Assembly (NCBI GenBank): GCA_026545225.1
Contig: CM048848.1
Span: forward strand, 28,002,806 to 28,066,805
DNA length: 64,000 bases
Direction of reading: 5' to 3'
Origin: Cornus controversa
Lineage: Eukaryota; Streptophyta; Magnoliopsida; Cornales; Cornaceae
Positions 12,280 through 22,578 of the stretch are shown piece after piece (positions within the stretch are counted from its first letter, which is position 1; every line of letters starts with the position of its first letter). Under the pieces are notes generated by a model. That model saw nothing but the letters and a program-made list of their open reading frames with translations, did no database searches and was not told where the DNA came from. Both the position numbers and the translations under genes were made by a program.

Positions 12280-13682
12280 CCATGGTGATTTATGCATGTA
12301 TAAGTGTCCAACATGTTAGTTAGGGCTTATGCATGGTATATTTGTGCAAATGTGACTACAATGTTTTTGGTGAAAAATATGTTTGTTTGATGAAAACATG
12401 AAAAATATGATTTTCTAGCAAAATTCATGAGCATAGTGATTTCCATGATGTGAGTGTGATAGCATTGTGACAATCTTGAGTTGGAAAGAAAATGCATTGT
12501 TTTAAGAAAAAAATGCATGCATTGTGTGACTATGTGCATTGGTGTGATTATATGCACTATATGATGATTTTGGGGCATGAGTGTGAAATTAAGATAAGGG
12601 GAAGGCCCCTAGGGTGAAAGACCCAAAACTTGGCCAAGAGGAGGTGCTCCCTTCGGGTTAGTAACCCGATAAAGCACAAGCAGAGTTTGGGTGCCGAAGA
12701 GACCCTTACTATTGGAGTGATGAGAAAGCCCCTTTGGATTGATTTGGTGTGAGTTATATATAAGTTGTGACTTGTCCAATTTGATATATATATATGTATA
12801 TATATACATATGTATTTGCACTTTATGTGAAGCATCATGCATGATTTGAAAAACGTGAATGTTTGGGTAAAAATGCATGAGCATGTGCATTCATGCATGG
12901 CTTATGGGTTAGAGTGGGGATGGGTGGATCATTTCTACTGAGCCGTTGAGATGCTCACCCCTTTATACAAAACATTTTCAGATAAGGCGCCAATGGAAGA
13001 CGAAGCATGATTAGCTCTATGGATATGTTGAGCTTATTTTTGAACTTTTACTCTTTTGAGATGTAGATAAATGTCCTTGCCGGCTTGTGGCATGTGGACA
13101 ATGGTTGTGGTGTTGCCTTTACATTTGTATCTTCTTATGTATGTGAAATTCAAATGTAAGTGCCACACTTGTAGGAAAGTGATTTTTGAGAAGTGTATGT
13201 CTAATGGCTTCCTTTATTTGAGACTTGTTGAATGTATGCAAAAAGGGCCATTCAAATTCTTATATGTATGGTTCCATGGATTATGTATGGATTTGGGATT
13301 TAAATGGATGAATGTATTCTTTTGTCTCGTGTATTTTAATTTCGTGGATATGAATGTTTAGAGTTGTGGATTTATGTTGGAATCATGGTTGTAGGATCTC
13401 CATGTACAAGTTAGATTGTATGGTTGGATTAATGAAGATCACCTTTGAAAAAAAATAAGGATGTTTGGTTCACTTGAAATTTTATGTGCATGGTGGACTT
13501 TGGATGAATTTTCTATGATTATACAAGATTTGATATTCAAATGTGTAGGTTGATGTATGAGTATGATATTATATCAATGGTAGATGATTTGTATGAGATA
13601 TGAATGATCTAAGGTGGTTTGGTTGAGATTTGGGTTCAAATTGATCTTTTATAGGTGTTTGGGAGAAGCTGGGCAGTGCATT

Positions 13683-13920
13683 TCGATTAATCGAAATGCC
13701 CACTTCGATTAATCGAGATGCCCATCTCGATTGATCGAAATGGTTGCGAGATTTTATGATTTTTCAGGCTTAATTTCGATTAATCGAAGTCCCAATCTCG
13801 ATCAATCGAAATATTGCAGGTCCAAGTTACCGAGAGGCTGTTTTCTTCGATTAAAGGGGTCAAAATCTCGATTAATCGAGATGAATCTCGATTGATCGAG
13901 ATCCAATCTCGATTGATCGA
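13683..13920. repeat. Palindrome array in right LTR
   Basis: Same 12 bp TCGATTRATCGA palindromes and spacing as at 5978-6215, offset by 7705. Confidence 0.9.
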
Positions 13921-14304
13921 GATTACTATTCACAGCAAGGTTCAAAAATGGTCCAGACTTCGTTTCGATGCCATTTCTTCGTTTTAAATCGGAATTGAGC
14001 GTGGTTTTTTTTGAAATTGAGTATTTTTGAAAGCTCTATCCAATGGTGTATGTTTCATAACCAAATTCCGTCTGTGTAAAAAGTTGTGGTCCAGAACTTG
14101 GTGGTTTATATGTGTGGAACCAAAGTTGAAAATCATGTACAAGGGCCTTTGATGATCTAATGCCACTTGAAGGGTGTGCATATAGAATGCTTCCGCAATA
14201 GAAATGATTCTAATGAGATTAAGGTGTGGGAACTTGAGGTGAAATTACGGATTCACCCCTGTCTCCTTCGCTCCTAACCGGGTGTCGGAAACCGGGGAGT
14301 GACA

Positions 14305-14685
14305 TTAAAGTTGTGAAAAATTGTTTTAAGTGTGTATTCATTAATTAGAAAAATTATAACTTTTTTGTTTTAAGTTAAAACATAGCCTAAGTTATACTCA
14401 AATTGAAGCTCTGGAAATATTCTATTTAAAAAAATTAATTTTATCAAAAAATATTATTTATAGTAAAAGTTATAGACTTTTAAGTGAGAAGGAAAAAAAG
14501 TGTAAAACATATATATATATATATAGTTGGTACGAAGATAACAGATGGCAGATGCTGTATATATATATATAATAAAATATTGAAAAGCTATGTAACGGAA
14601 TGAAAAACAGAGCAGAGAAAAGAAAAAACGGTTACATGTTTATTTAAACTAAACGACGCCGTTTCCAGGTACTGCATGGGTACAC
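14305..14685. other. AT-rich intergenic DNA upstream of SABATH copy 1
   Basis: Contains AT microsatellites near 14508-14525 and 14558-14575 and no convincing open frame. TATTTAAA at 14641-14648 is a weak TATA candidate. The similarity to the copy 2 region starts only at about 14686, so this stretch is not shared between the two paralogs. Confidence 0.6.
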
Positions 14686-14717
14686 GCGGCATGGAGCCGC
14701 CAATGAAGACTACATAG
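14686..14717 (+). promoter_or_regulatory. Conserved leader hairpin with short upstream frame (copy 1)
   Basis: GCGGC-ATGGA-GCCGC can form a small stem with an ATG in its loop. That ATG (14691) opens an 8-codon frame ending at TAG 14715-14717. The same stem and frame are kept in copy 2 (53055-53087). It would matter only if transcription starts upstream of it, which the sequence does not prove. Confidence 0.4.
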
Positions 14718-14851
14718 TTGAGAGACTGTAGAACCCACATTCCTGCCTCCAACTGTAAAGACTCTCATCACAGTTTGAGAAAGGGAGGAGAGAGAAGAAG
14801 AGGATAAAGATGAGCTAGGTGGAAAAAGCCGAAGTTCCAGAATCTTATCCG

Positions 14852-14921
14852 ATGAATGGTGGGGATGGCACTTACAGCTACGCCAAGAACTCAATCTATC
14901 AGGTAGATTACATGCTTCATA

Positions 14922-14965
<44 letters not shown>

Positions 14966-17900
14966 ATTATTATTTATTTTTTATTTATTTTGTGTCTGTA
15001 ATTAGCATCTGAGTATTTGGTTGAAGAGTTAGTCGGCTTCTGTGCTAGATTTGGATGCAAAATTTTAGAATGGATAGGAATAGGTCCACTTTTTCCTATG
15101 GGCTTGAATCCAAGGAGTAATAAAATTATTAGAATTCCGGTAAGGATTCTAATTGCACGAGGATTGTAATAAAATATATATACAATACATCTAATTTAAT
15201 AAGTTTTTTGAGTTCTGAAAGCAACTTGAAATAGCTAATTTTTTTATTTAAACTCAAATTCCTTCATTTAAATTCATTTTTGTATGCCAATGTACCATAA
15301 AAGATTGTCCGTGAATTTATTAGACTATATCTGATTCATAACATTTGCATACTTAATTTTTTTATTTTGAATGAATTACCAGTAGACCTTTTAAGATTCG
15401 CAACTTTCACTCTTAGATTAAATTATATTAAAAAATCACTTACTGCGAATTTATTAAACTATATCTCATTCATAACCTTTGCATACTACTCAATATTTTT
15501 ATTTTGAATAAATTACCGTTAAACCTCCTAAGATTTGCAACTCTCTCTCAAATTAAACTATGTTAAAAATCACTTACTCCGAATTTATTAGACTATATCT
15601 CATTCATAACCTTTGCACACTTAAGGGGTTTACCTTAATTTTTTTTTTTCAATGAATTACTAGAGCTCCGAAGATTTGCGACTTTCACTCTCAGATTAAA
15701 CTATGTTAAAAAATCACTTAAGTAAGTTGTGACAAAACTAACCCCAATTATATGACCGAAATACCTTTTAGCTTTTTTTACATAAAGTTCATCTTCTCTC
15801 TTATTCCTAAGGCCAAAGTGCAGTAAATCCCCTTGTGCTTTCAAAGAGGTGCAAAATTCCCCTTGTGCTATTTTTGGGTGCAAATAACCCCCTTATCTTT
15901 CAAATAGTTACAAAATACCCCATTCGGACAAAATATACTTTTCTATAACCATTTTACCTTTTCAATTTTATGAAAAATAAAATAAAAATAGAGTAAAGAG
16001 AGTTTTTTTACATTAATTTTTTTTACCTTAAAAAAAAGATGAGCTTTTCCCGAAAAAAATTCAAGAAATAATTTTTTTTTAAAACTAAAAATAAAAAATA
16101 AAGAGATGGTATTGTTTCCGAAAACTAAGTTTTTTTTTCAAATATTTTTTTCTGAATTTTTTTGTTTTTAGAAAAGTTTTTGGGAAAAAGAACTAAAAAT
16201 AAAGAGAGGAAATTGTTTCCGAAAACTAAAAAATTTTAAATTTTTTTTATTTTTGGAAATTTTTTCCATTAGAAAGAGAGGGAATTTCTAAAAACAAAAA
16301 AATTCTGAAAATAATTTTTGAAAAAAATTAGTTTTCAGAAACATTTCTCTCTTTATTTTTTGTTTTCAATTTTTTTTTCAAAAATATTTCCGAAATTTTT
16401 TTCCAGAAAAAGCTCCTCTTGTTTTTATTAAGGTAAAAAAAAAAAAAATTAATATAAAAAACCCTCTTTTATCTATTTTTATTTTATTTTTTATAAACAT
16501 AGAAAGGTAAAATGGTAATAGAAAAGTATATTTTGTCCAAAGGGGTATGGTATTTTGCAACTATTTGAAAGTTAAGGGGTTATTTGTACTCAAAAACATC
16601 ACAAGAGGATATTTTACACCTCTTTAAAAGAAAAGCACATGGAGAGTTTATTGCACTTTGATCTTTTTCTAATTTGGGGGCAGTCACTGCTAAACCCAAT
16701 AAACTGATGGCCCGAATTTTGTCAGTGGATGTTTGCTAAACCTGATAGTGGGACTCGTTTGTTCATTATGGGATTACCATTCTAACTGTTGCTTCAAACA
16801 CGAGGAATACATAAATTACAGTTGGTTCTCTACATATTTTTTTGGTAAATTGGTTTTCTATCATGTTAAAGGCTACCTTACATGGAATGTTGGTATGTGT
16901 GTAAGTGTAAGACGAATCAGACGCACAAACCTAAGGATATTGGCTGGATTGCAGCTAAATACTCATTTCATAGGATAAGATGGTATTTTATCATACAGAG
17001 TCCAATATAAGTATTCACTTGTTTTCAAAGAATAAATATTGAAACGAACACAACACAATGGTTTTATGTATAATTACACCAGAACTAAGCTCTACTATGA
17101 AAGGGGGGAAAAGTTTTTTTGTGAATCATGATCATTATATGTTAATTTCTCAGTTCACTTGTATAATATTTTTAGGCTATAGTAATACAATCCCGTATAA
17201 AAGATTCAGTCATGAAATATAACGATGTTTCGCCATCTCTGAAGTTGAATGAAGATATTTTTACAATTGCAAGGACTAACAACACAGAATCTGATAGCAA
17301 TGAGAATGATGATTATAGCAACAGAAGCAGTAACATCTTTTGCCAAATTTACAGAGGGAAGCTTCAAATTTTGCAAAAGATATGATGAATGAAGCAATTG
17401 CAGAGAAGCTTGACATAAAAAGCCTCACTTCTAATTCAAACACATTGCGAATAGCAGATTTGGGATGTTCAGTTGGGCCAAATACCTTCATCGCAGTGCA
17501 AAATCTATTTCAAGCCATGGAGAAAAAGTATCATTCCCAAGGCCTTACCTCTAAAGTGCCCGAATTCCAAGTGTTCTTCAACGATCATGCTTCCAATGAT
17601 TTCAATACACTTTTCGCATCCCTCCCTCATGATAGGCAATACTTTGCTGCTGGAGTGCCAGGTTCTTTCTATGGTCGGTTATTCCCCGAGTCTTCCCTCC
17701 ATTTTGTGTATTCCTCTAATGCACTCCAATGGCTGTCTAAGTTTCCTGAAGAGTTGCTTGACAAAAACTCGCAAACATGGAACAATGGAAGAATTTACTA
17801 CACAAGTGCCTTAGAGAAAGTAGCTAATGCTTATGCAGCTCAATTTACAAAAGACATGAACATCTTTCTGGATGTTAGAGCTAAAGAGATTGTGGCTGGA

Positions 17901-18472
17901 GGGATGATGTTTGGGCTCGTGCTAGGTCATTCGGATGATGTCCATTATTCTCAGCTATCAATAGGTCGGGTGTTTGATTTCTTTGGATCTAGACTCATGG
18001 ATATGGTGAACGAGGTAAGTCAATGATCAGCTTTTCAAATTGAATCTTCTCACATTTTCATGAATCATCTATATATGTTCCATTTAAATCATATTTTCAG
18101 TGTAACCCCTTTAATGCAAACCTTTATTAATTGTAGGGGTTAGTCAGTGAAGCTCAAGTTGATTCATTTAACTTGCCCCTCTATTGTCCCTCCCCCAAGG
18201 AGATTGCACGGCTTGTAGAAGAAAATGGGTGTTTCAGTATTGAGAGAATGCAGTTGTTGGATCCGAGATCAAAAATGAATTTCCCACTTGATGCGGATAC
18301 ATTTATAATGCACCTAAGAGCTGGCTTGGAAGGAGTTTTCACCAAACATTTTGGAAGTGACATTGTTTATGAAATGTTTGAAAGGTCCTTTCAAAAGAGT
18401 GCAGAGGTTTCCAGCCTGCTGAACAAAGGGTACAACGAAAGAAATCTAGTTTTTATCTTGAAGCATAAATGA
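14852..18472 (+). CDS. SABATH-family carboxyl methyltransferase, copy 1 (start damaged, possible pseudogene)
   Basis: SABATH enzymes transfer a methyl group from S-adenosylmethionine to carboxyl groups (salicylate, benzoate, jasmonate, auxin, iridoid acids) or ring nitrogens of small molecules. Three exons fit: 14810-14902, 17355-18014 and 18137-18472, all with GT..AG borders and phase 0, about 362 codons in full. The ATG matching copy 2 is at 14810, but codon 3 is TAG (14816-14818). The next in-frame ATG is 14852, exactly at the conserved MNGGDG motif. Starting there gives about 348 residues, still within the family range. The SAM loop ADLGCSVGPNT and the core VPGSFYGRLF / SSNALQWLSK are intact. 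Compared with copy 2 it has LVLGHSD for LVPGHSD and LPLYCPS for LPMYCPS, which suggests relaxed constraint. Substrate cannot be told from sequence. Confidence 0.8.
15310..15715. repeat. Tandem repeat in intron 1 of copy 1, units about 131-136 bp
   Basis: Three diverged units begin near 15310, 15446 and 15577, each with a GAATTTATTARACTATATCT start and a later TTAAACTATGTTAAAAA-type end. The intron of copy 2 carries the same family near 53655-54050, so the repeat predates the gene duplication. Confidence 0.75.
15812..16664. mobile_element. Fold-back / Mutator-like non-autonomous element in intron 1 of copy 1
   Basis: The ends are long imperfect inverted repeats: AAAGTGCAGTAAATCCCCTT on the left and, on the opposite strand, a matching CAAAGTGCAATAAACTCTCC on the right. 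The pairing continues inward with the GGGGTATTTTGTAACTATTTGAAA-like segment and the polypurine core, so nearly the whole 850 bp could fold on itself. No coding. The same element sits in intron 1 of copy 2 (about 54249-55303), so it was inserted before the duplication. Exact ends and target duplication are uncertain. Confidence 0.65.
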
Positions 18473-19606
18473 TGTGGGACTTATTTCTTGTCAACAATCA
18501 TCAAGAAATGAAGAAGTTGGCATATTATATGTATACGTATATGTATTTACTAGCTGAAAATTTGATAAACTATGAATGGTTCTAGTTTGCTGATTAAGTG
18601 GCTGAATTATATAGATGTATATGCAAATTTCTATCCAATCAATAAAATGGACATTAGACATCTGTACAATAGGAGGAGTACGCCATGCCAATATGCCTTG
18701 AATGAAATATGGGTGATGAAGGATTGTGATACCAGAAGATCTTGAATTCTTAATTTTATAATCGATATCATAAACCAGTATGATGAAACAAAATGACGCC
18801 GCTCATATATATAGAATAATTTATATTGGTTGAAACAAAGTAAATTATTAATGGGGAATGTTTTTGTCCAACAATTTGGAAAATTATTTTGATTACCTTC
18901 ACAAGAGTCTTAATTAATGTGTTCCCTCTTTGTATGTATGGCTACAAAAGAATCTCACTATCCTTTTCTTCAGTTGCTCTTAAAGTTTTGGAATTCCGAG
19001 AGTTGAATCTAGGCAAATGTTACTGAGAACACACACACATGTTTCTCAATCATCTGGTTTTTCAGTGTTACATCACTCTCAGAGTTTGTTTGTTGGGTTA
19101 ACCTGTTTTTCAAAGGTAAATTTTTTTGAACAGATTGATTTTTTCTGCTATTGTGTACTCTGTTTGGAGAGCTCTATTAGAAACTAGTGAATTTTCAACA
19201 ATTATTAAAGAGATGTGATCACCATTCAGAAGGAAATTATTGAAATTGATATTTACCGGAAAAAAAAATTATTGAAATTGATCGTCAGGTCCAAATGCTT
19301 TTTGATCTCTTACAGGTTTTGTCGATAATCCAATTAATAATTGGGTTAGTAAAGAATGGAACCTACCTGCTGATTCAATCTTAAAGAAGCAAATCAAAGG
19401 ATGACTGTTATTTTTCCTATGTTAAAGTGTATTTTGGCTTGTGTGCTTTTTGTTGGAAGGAATGCTGCGGTTCTGATTGGGATAGGTTGTGAAGTTTCGT
19501 TTTGTACTTGTTTTCTCTGCATGTATTGGATCACTTACATGGATTAGTGCTGCCCTTGTTTCTGTTTGTGGTGGTTTGGCTGCCTTTATGCTCCCTGTTG
19601 TGTTTG

Positions 19607-19662
<56 letters not shown>

Positions 19663-19890
19663 GAGTAAGAAGAATGAGAGGGTGTATTCGGTTGAAACAC
19701 AATTGCTCCAAGTATTTTGAATGAGCAGCGCTACTCATCTCGAATATGTATCTCGAATTTGACGTGGCAATATAAAAAATGACATAAATATCCTTTACTT
19801 TCATACATATTACACTTTTCATAAGTTTTAATATTTATCAAACAAAATGAATCTCATTAAATGAGGAAGTAAGAACCGTAATCAAATTGG
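18473..19890. other. 3' flank of SABATH copy 1 and intergenic DNA
   Basis: Similarity to the 3' flank of copy 2 runs to about 18587. Copy 2 has about 120 extra bases just after its stop codon that copy 1 lacks. Beyond this I see no coding region: an AT microsatellite lies at 19611-19659 and a MITE-like piece (GCGCTACTCATCTCGAATAT) near 19728. Confidence 0.5.
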
Positions 19891-19995
19891 CACTACAACA
19901 AAACTGACCTTTAACGGCAATCAAAACCACTGCTAAAAGTGGTGAAAACTGCCACTGTAACCTATTGCGGCAGAATAGCGGAAGACTTTATATTA
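19891..19995. mobile_element. One terminus of a CACTA (En/Spm-type) transposon
   Basis: CACTACAACAAAACTGACC is the classic CACTA inverted-repeat end. It is followed by short subterminal motifs of the AACTGCCACTGTAA / TTGCGGCAG kind. The bases just before it are TTGG, so the target triplet would be TGG. About 100 bp on, the sequence passes into a Ty3/gypsy gag fragment. No opposite end was found in the window, so the element is truncated or the gag piece lies inside it. Confidence 0.7.
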
Positions 19996-19999
19996 GCTG

Positions 20000-20640
20000 C
20001 TATAAGTTCGGCCATGTTAACTCTTGGCTCACTAGCCTCCCAATGCTAGGAGCTAATCTCTCTGCAAATCTTCTGGCCCGGCTCTCCTCATCTGCAACCA
20101 TATAAGGAACAAATCGGGAGAGTTCTACAAACTTAGACTCATATTGACTCACCGTCAATGTCATAGTTTCTTGCTCCAGGTGTATAAACTCAGCTGCCAT
20201 CCCATCCCTCACTGCATGTGGAAAATACTTGTCATAGAACCGTTCATGTGTGTGACATCTCCGATACTCCTAGTCACTAATTGCCACTATTGATGGGTAT
20301 CGCCAGATAAGCAGAAAACTGCTATCCTTCTTTCTGCACCTCAGTACAGTTCATAATATCAAAGTATTTCTCCATGTCTTCTATCCACTTTATTGCATCC
20401 AGTGGATCAGTAGCATTGGTAAAGTTGACCGATCCCAATTTCTTTATTTGCTGGACCAGGTTAATGATTGAACAATGTCCCACATCCATTTGTTCAACAT
20501 TTGAATTGCCTCATCCATCTGTTCCACTCCACGGCTACCTCTTCCACGACCAGCACCATCACGTCCACCCTATCTACCACGTCTTCTACCAGCTCCAGGT
20601 ATCCTATTTTCCAATATAGGATGATAATGTCATTAGTCTA
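20000..20640 (-). pseudogene. Ty3/gypsy gag fragment (minus strand)
   Basis: On the minus strand, reading leftward from about 20640, there is an Arg/Gly-rich start, then DPLDAIKWIEDMEKYF. After frame breaks comes EFIHLEQETMTLTVSQYESK ... FVELSRFVPYMVADEESRA at 20000-20212. These are typical pieces of plant Ty3/gypsy gag. The frame contains stops and shifts, and nothing of pol follows. It is the start of the internal region of the element whose primer binding site is at 20757-20769. Confidence 0.75.
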
Positions 20641-20756
20641 ATACTTAATCTTATCTAAACTCGGAGCATGGTAAGGAAGCAGATAAGATAATCAACATGA
20701 ATCATACATATCCTATCCTAAATATCACTTCCACTAGCCAGGTGACTCGTAACCTA

Positions 20757-20769
20757 GGCTCTGATACCA
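20757..20769 (-). other. Primer binding site of minus-strand Ty3/gypsy element
   Basis: GGCTCTGATACCA on the plus strand is TGGTATCAGAGCC on the minus strand, the initiator-Met-tRNA type. It lies three bases from the LTR end at 20773. Confidence 0.85.
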
Positions 20770-20772
20770 ATT

Positions 20773-22432
20773 TGTCACGCCCCTAAATTTAAATACCAGA
20801 AACTCTCATCCAGTACTTGAATTTGGTGTGAGACTTGAAAACAACATCTATCATAACATACATACTTCCAATATTTACATTAGTACTACAAAAGATAATC
20901 ATCTAGATCATCTATACAAAAATATTACATCAAAGCCTCATCCCTCGTCATGGGTATCAACTATATACAACAAGATAATACAAACCATAAAGGCTATACA
21001 TGTAGATAATCTCATTGCTCTGTATTGTGCCTCCATCACCGAGTACCTAAAAAATATAATGGGGTGAGCTCACAAGCTTTGCAAGAGAATCACTAAACAC
21101 TATCATTGCTCAACAAATTGACTTTGCCTTATATTCCTATATATAAAAGAACTTATACAACAATCATTTTTAGATTCACAATTACTTATGATAATTAAAC
21201 TTTAGTTAATCATCATATCTACTTTTTCTTCCGCATAGAAACCATATTCTCAAATCAATTCTTTATTAAGCTAATCATCGAGATTAACTTAAATATATTT
21301 ATCTCACATGAGTCCCGGGCTCCCCTCGCATAGATGGCTTCTTAGCCAACAAGTGATGCGTATCACATAGTCCCGGACTATCGAAGGTCGCACATGTGGT
21401 TGGGCTTGTACGTCTACTCACCCAGATGGTCCCGGACCACGTCCACACAATAAGGGCACTCTCCGCCTAATGGCCATATCAAAAGGGTAGTGCACTTCCA
21501 GATAGGCAAGTACCTGACCATGCCTAATGAAATCGTTTTATAATTCCCATAATTTACCAATGCTAATAATTTATTAAATATATTTAACACTGAATAAATT
21601 AATTCAACGATTAATTTTTTCAGTAAGCACATTAATTATCATTTCAAAAATCATCACCCAGATGTCTTTTAAACTTAATTATTTTGACATAATTAAGTTT
21701 TATATGCCAAGATATACAATTCTAGAACCTTCCAATAGTTTTCGGAACATTTAAAGTATTTTCCCCTAGTTCGCTCGAAATTAGAACAACTAGAAGATAA
21801 AAGATAACAATATAATTAGTTCAGACCAACTCGGTATATGCCCGTAAAATTAGATTTGGCCAAATCCACATAGAGACTAAAATTGGACTCAAACTATTTG
21901 AAGTGAGTCACACTTTCTTATAGCTGCATGTGGCCATATGCATAGAGAACCAAAATTTCCTTCTCTTACCTTTTTCAAACAAAGCCATGACTCTCATGGT
22001 AGAACCATCAGGTTGTACTCTCACAACTTATCGCTAACCTCCTCAAATTCAACACAACCACCTACAAATCACACCTGCTCTCTAGATGTCTAAATCTCTT
22101 AGCACCACTAACTTAGAAGTTAATACTATGGATTCACCTAACTTTTGGTCCAAATTAGGTTTTGTCCATCATACATGGTACTGATGCTCAATTACATTTA
22201 CCACCTAATAGTATATGCATCCTTTCACCTAATCATAATCTAACCATAAAATATATATATATATTGTTTCATGCATATCTAATGGCGTATCTATATAAAC
22301 TTTATATATATCTTGTCACATTTATATGATTAAAGTCTTATGCACCTAGTATATCAATCATCCCAAATCTACTAACCAAGATTATTCATTTGGGCCCCTC
22401 ATATTAAAATATTGATATACTATGCTACAGAT
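20773..22432 (-). repeat. LTR of minus-strand Ty3/gypsy element, part 1
   Basis: TGTCACGCCCC at 20773 is the complement of the LTR end GGGGCGTGACA. Rightward there are LTR-like features, such as a GGGTGAGCTCAC site at 21062 and a GTCCCGGACTATCG segment near 21372. No terminal CA is reached before the Tat element begins at 22433. The sequence appears to resume at 38535. Confidence 0.6.
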
Positions 22433-22529
22433 TGTAAAGGTGAAAGTTCTACAAAAAGGAGTGACTAACACTTAGCTGTACCAGGATGAATATGCAATTG
22501 TATTAAAGAAACAATCCGAGTAAATGATT

Positions 22530-22538
<9 letters not shown>

Positions 22539-22576
<38 letters not shown>
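22539..22576. repeat. (GA)n microsatellite
   Basis: About 19 GA units in the Tat 3' LTR; the other LTR has only about six at 37290-37302. Confidence 0.9.

Positions 22577-22578
<2 letters not shown>

Larger units (their letters stand above)
3791..14304 (+). mobile_element. Complete Ty3/gypsy chromovirus, copy 2 (10.5 kb)
   Basis: It has two 2809 bp LTRs (3791-6599 and 11496-14304), a methionine-tRNA-type primer binding site at 6603-6614, one long gag-pol frame from 6839, and a polypurine tract before 11496. The LTRs start TGTAGAGACC and end GTGACA. By eye they differ at about five positions, for example near 4093/11798, 6365/14070 and 6535/14240, so the insertion is recent. A chromodomain and a single gag-pol frame fit the Tekay/Del type of chromovirus; the lineage name is inference. 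The base run after the right LTR is TTAAAG. The matching target duplication would be outside the window on the left. Confidence 0.95.
11496..14304 (+). repeat. Right (3') LTR of chromovirus copy 2
   Basis: 2809 bp, the same length as 3791-6599, with about five differences seen. It begins TGTAGAGACC after the polypurine tract and ends GAGTGACA. Beyond it the sequence changes to unrelated AT-rich DNA. It carries its own TATA box and palindrome array and would transcribe rightward, toward SABATH copy 1 about 0.5 kb away. Confidence 0.95.

Noticed and set aside
1..14304. Endogenous pararetrovirus
   Set aside because: The polyprotein has an integrase with DD35E and flanking LTRs, and no movement protein. 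It is a Ty3/gypsy retrotransposon.
14810..18472. Caffeine or theobromine synthase
   Set aside because: Those enzymes are also SABATH proteins, but the sequence has no feature I can tie to xanthine substrates. Only the family is supported.
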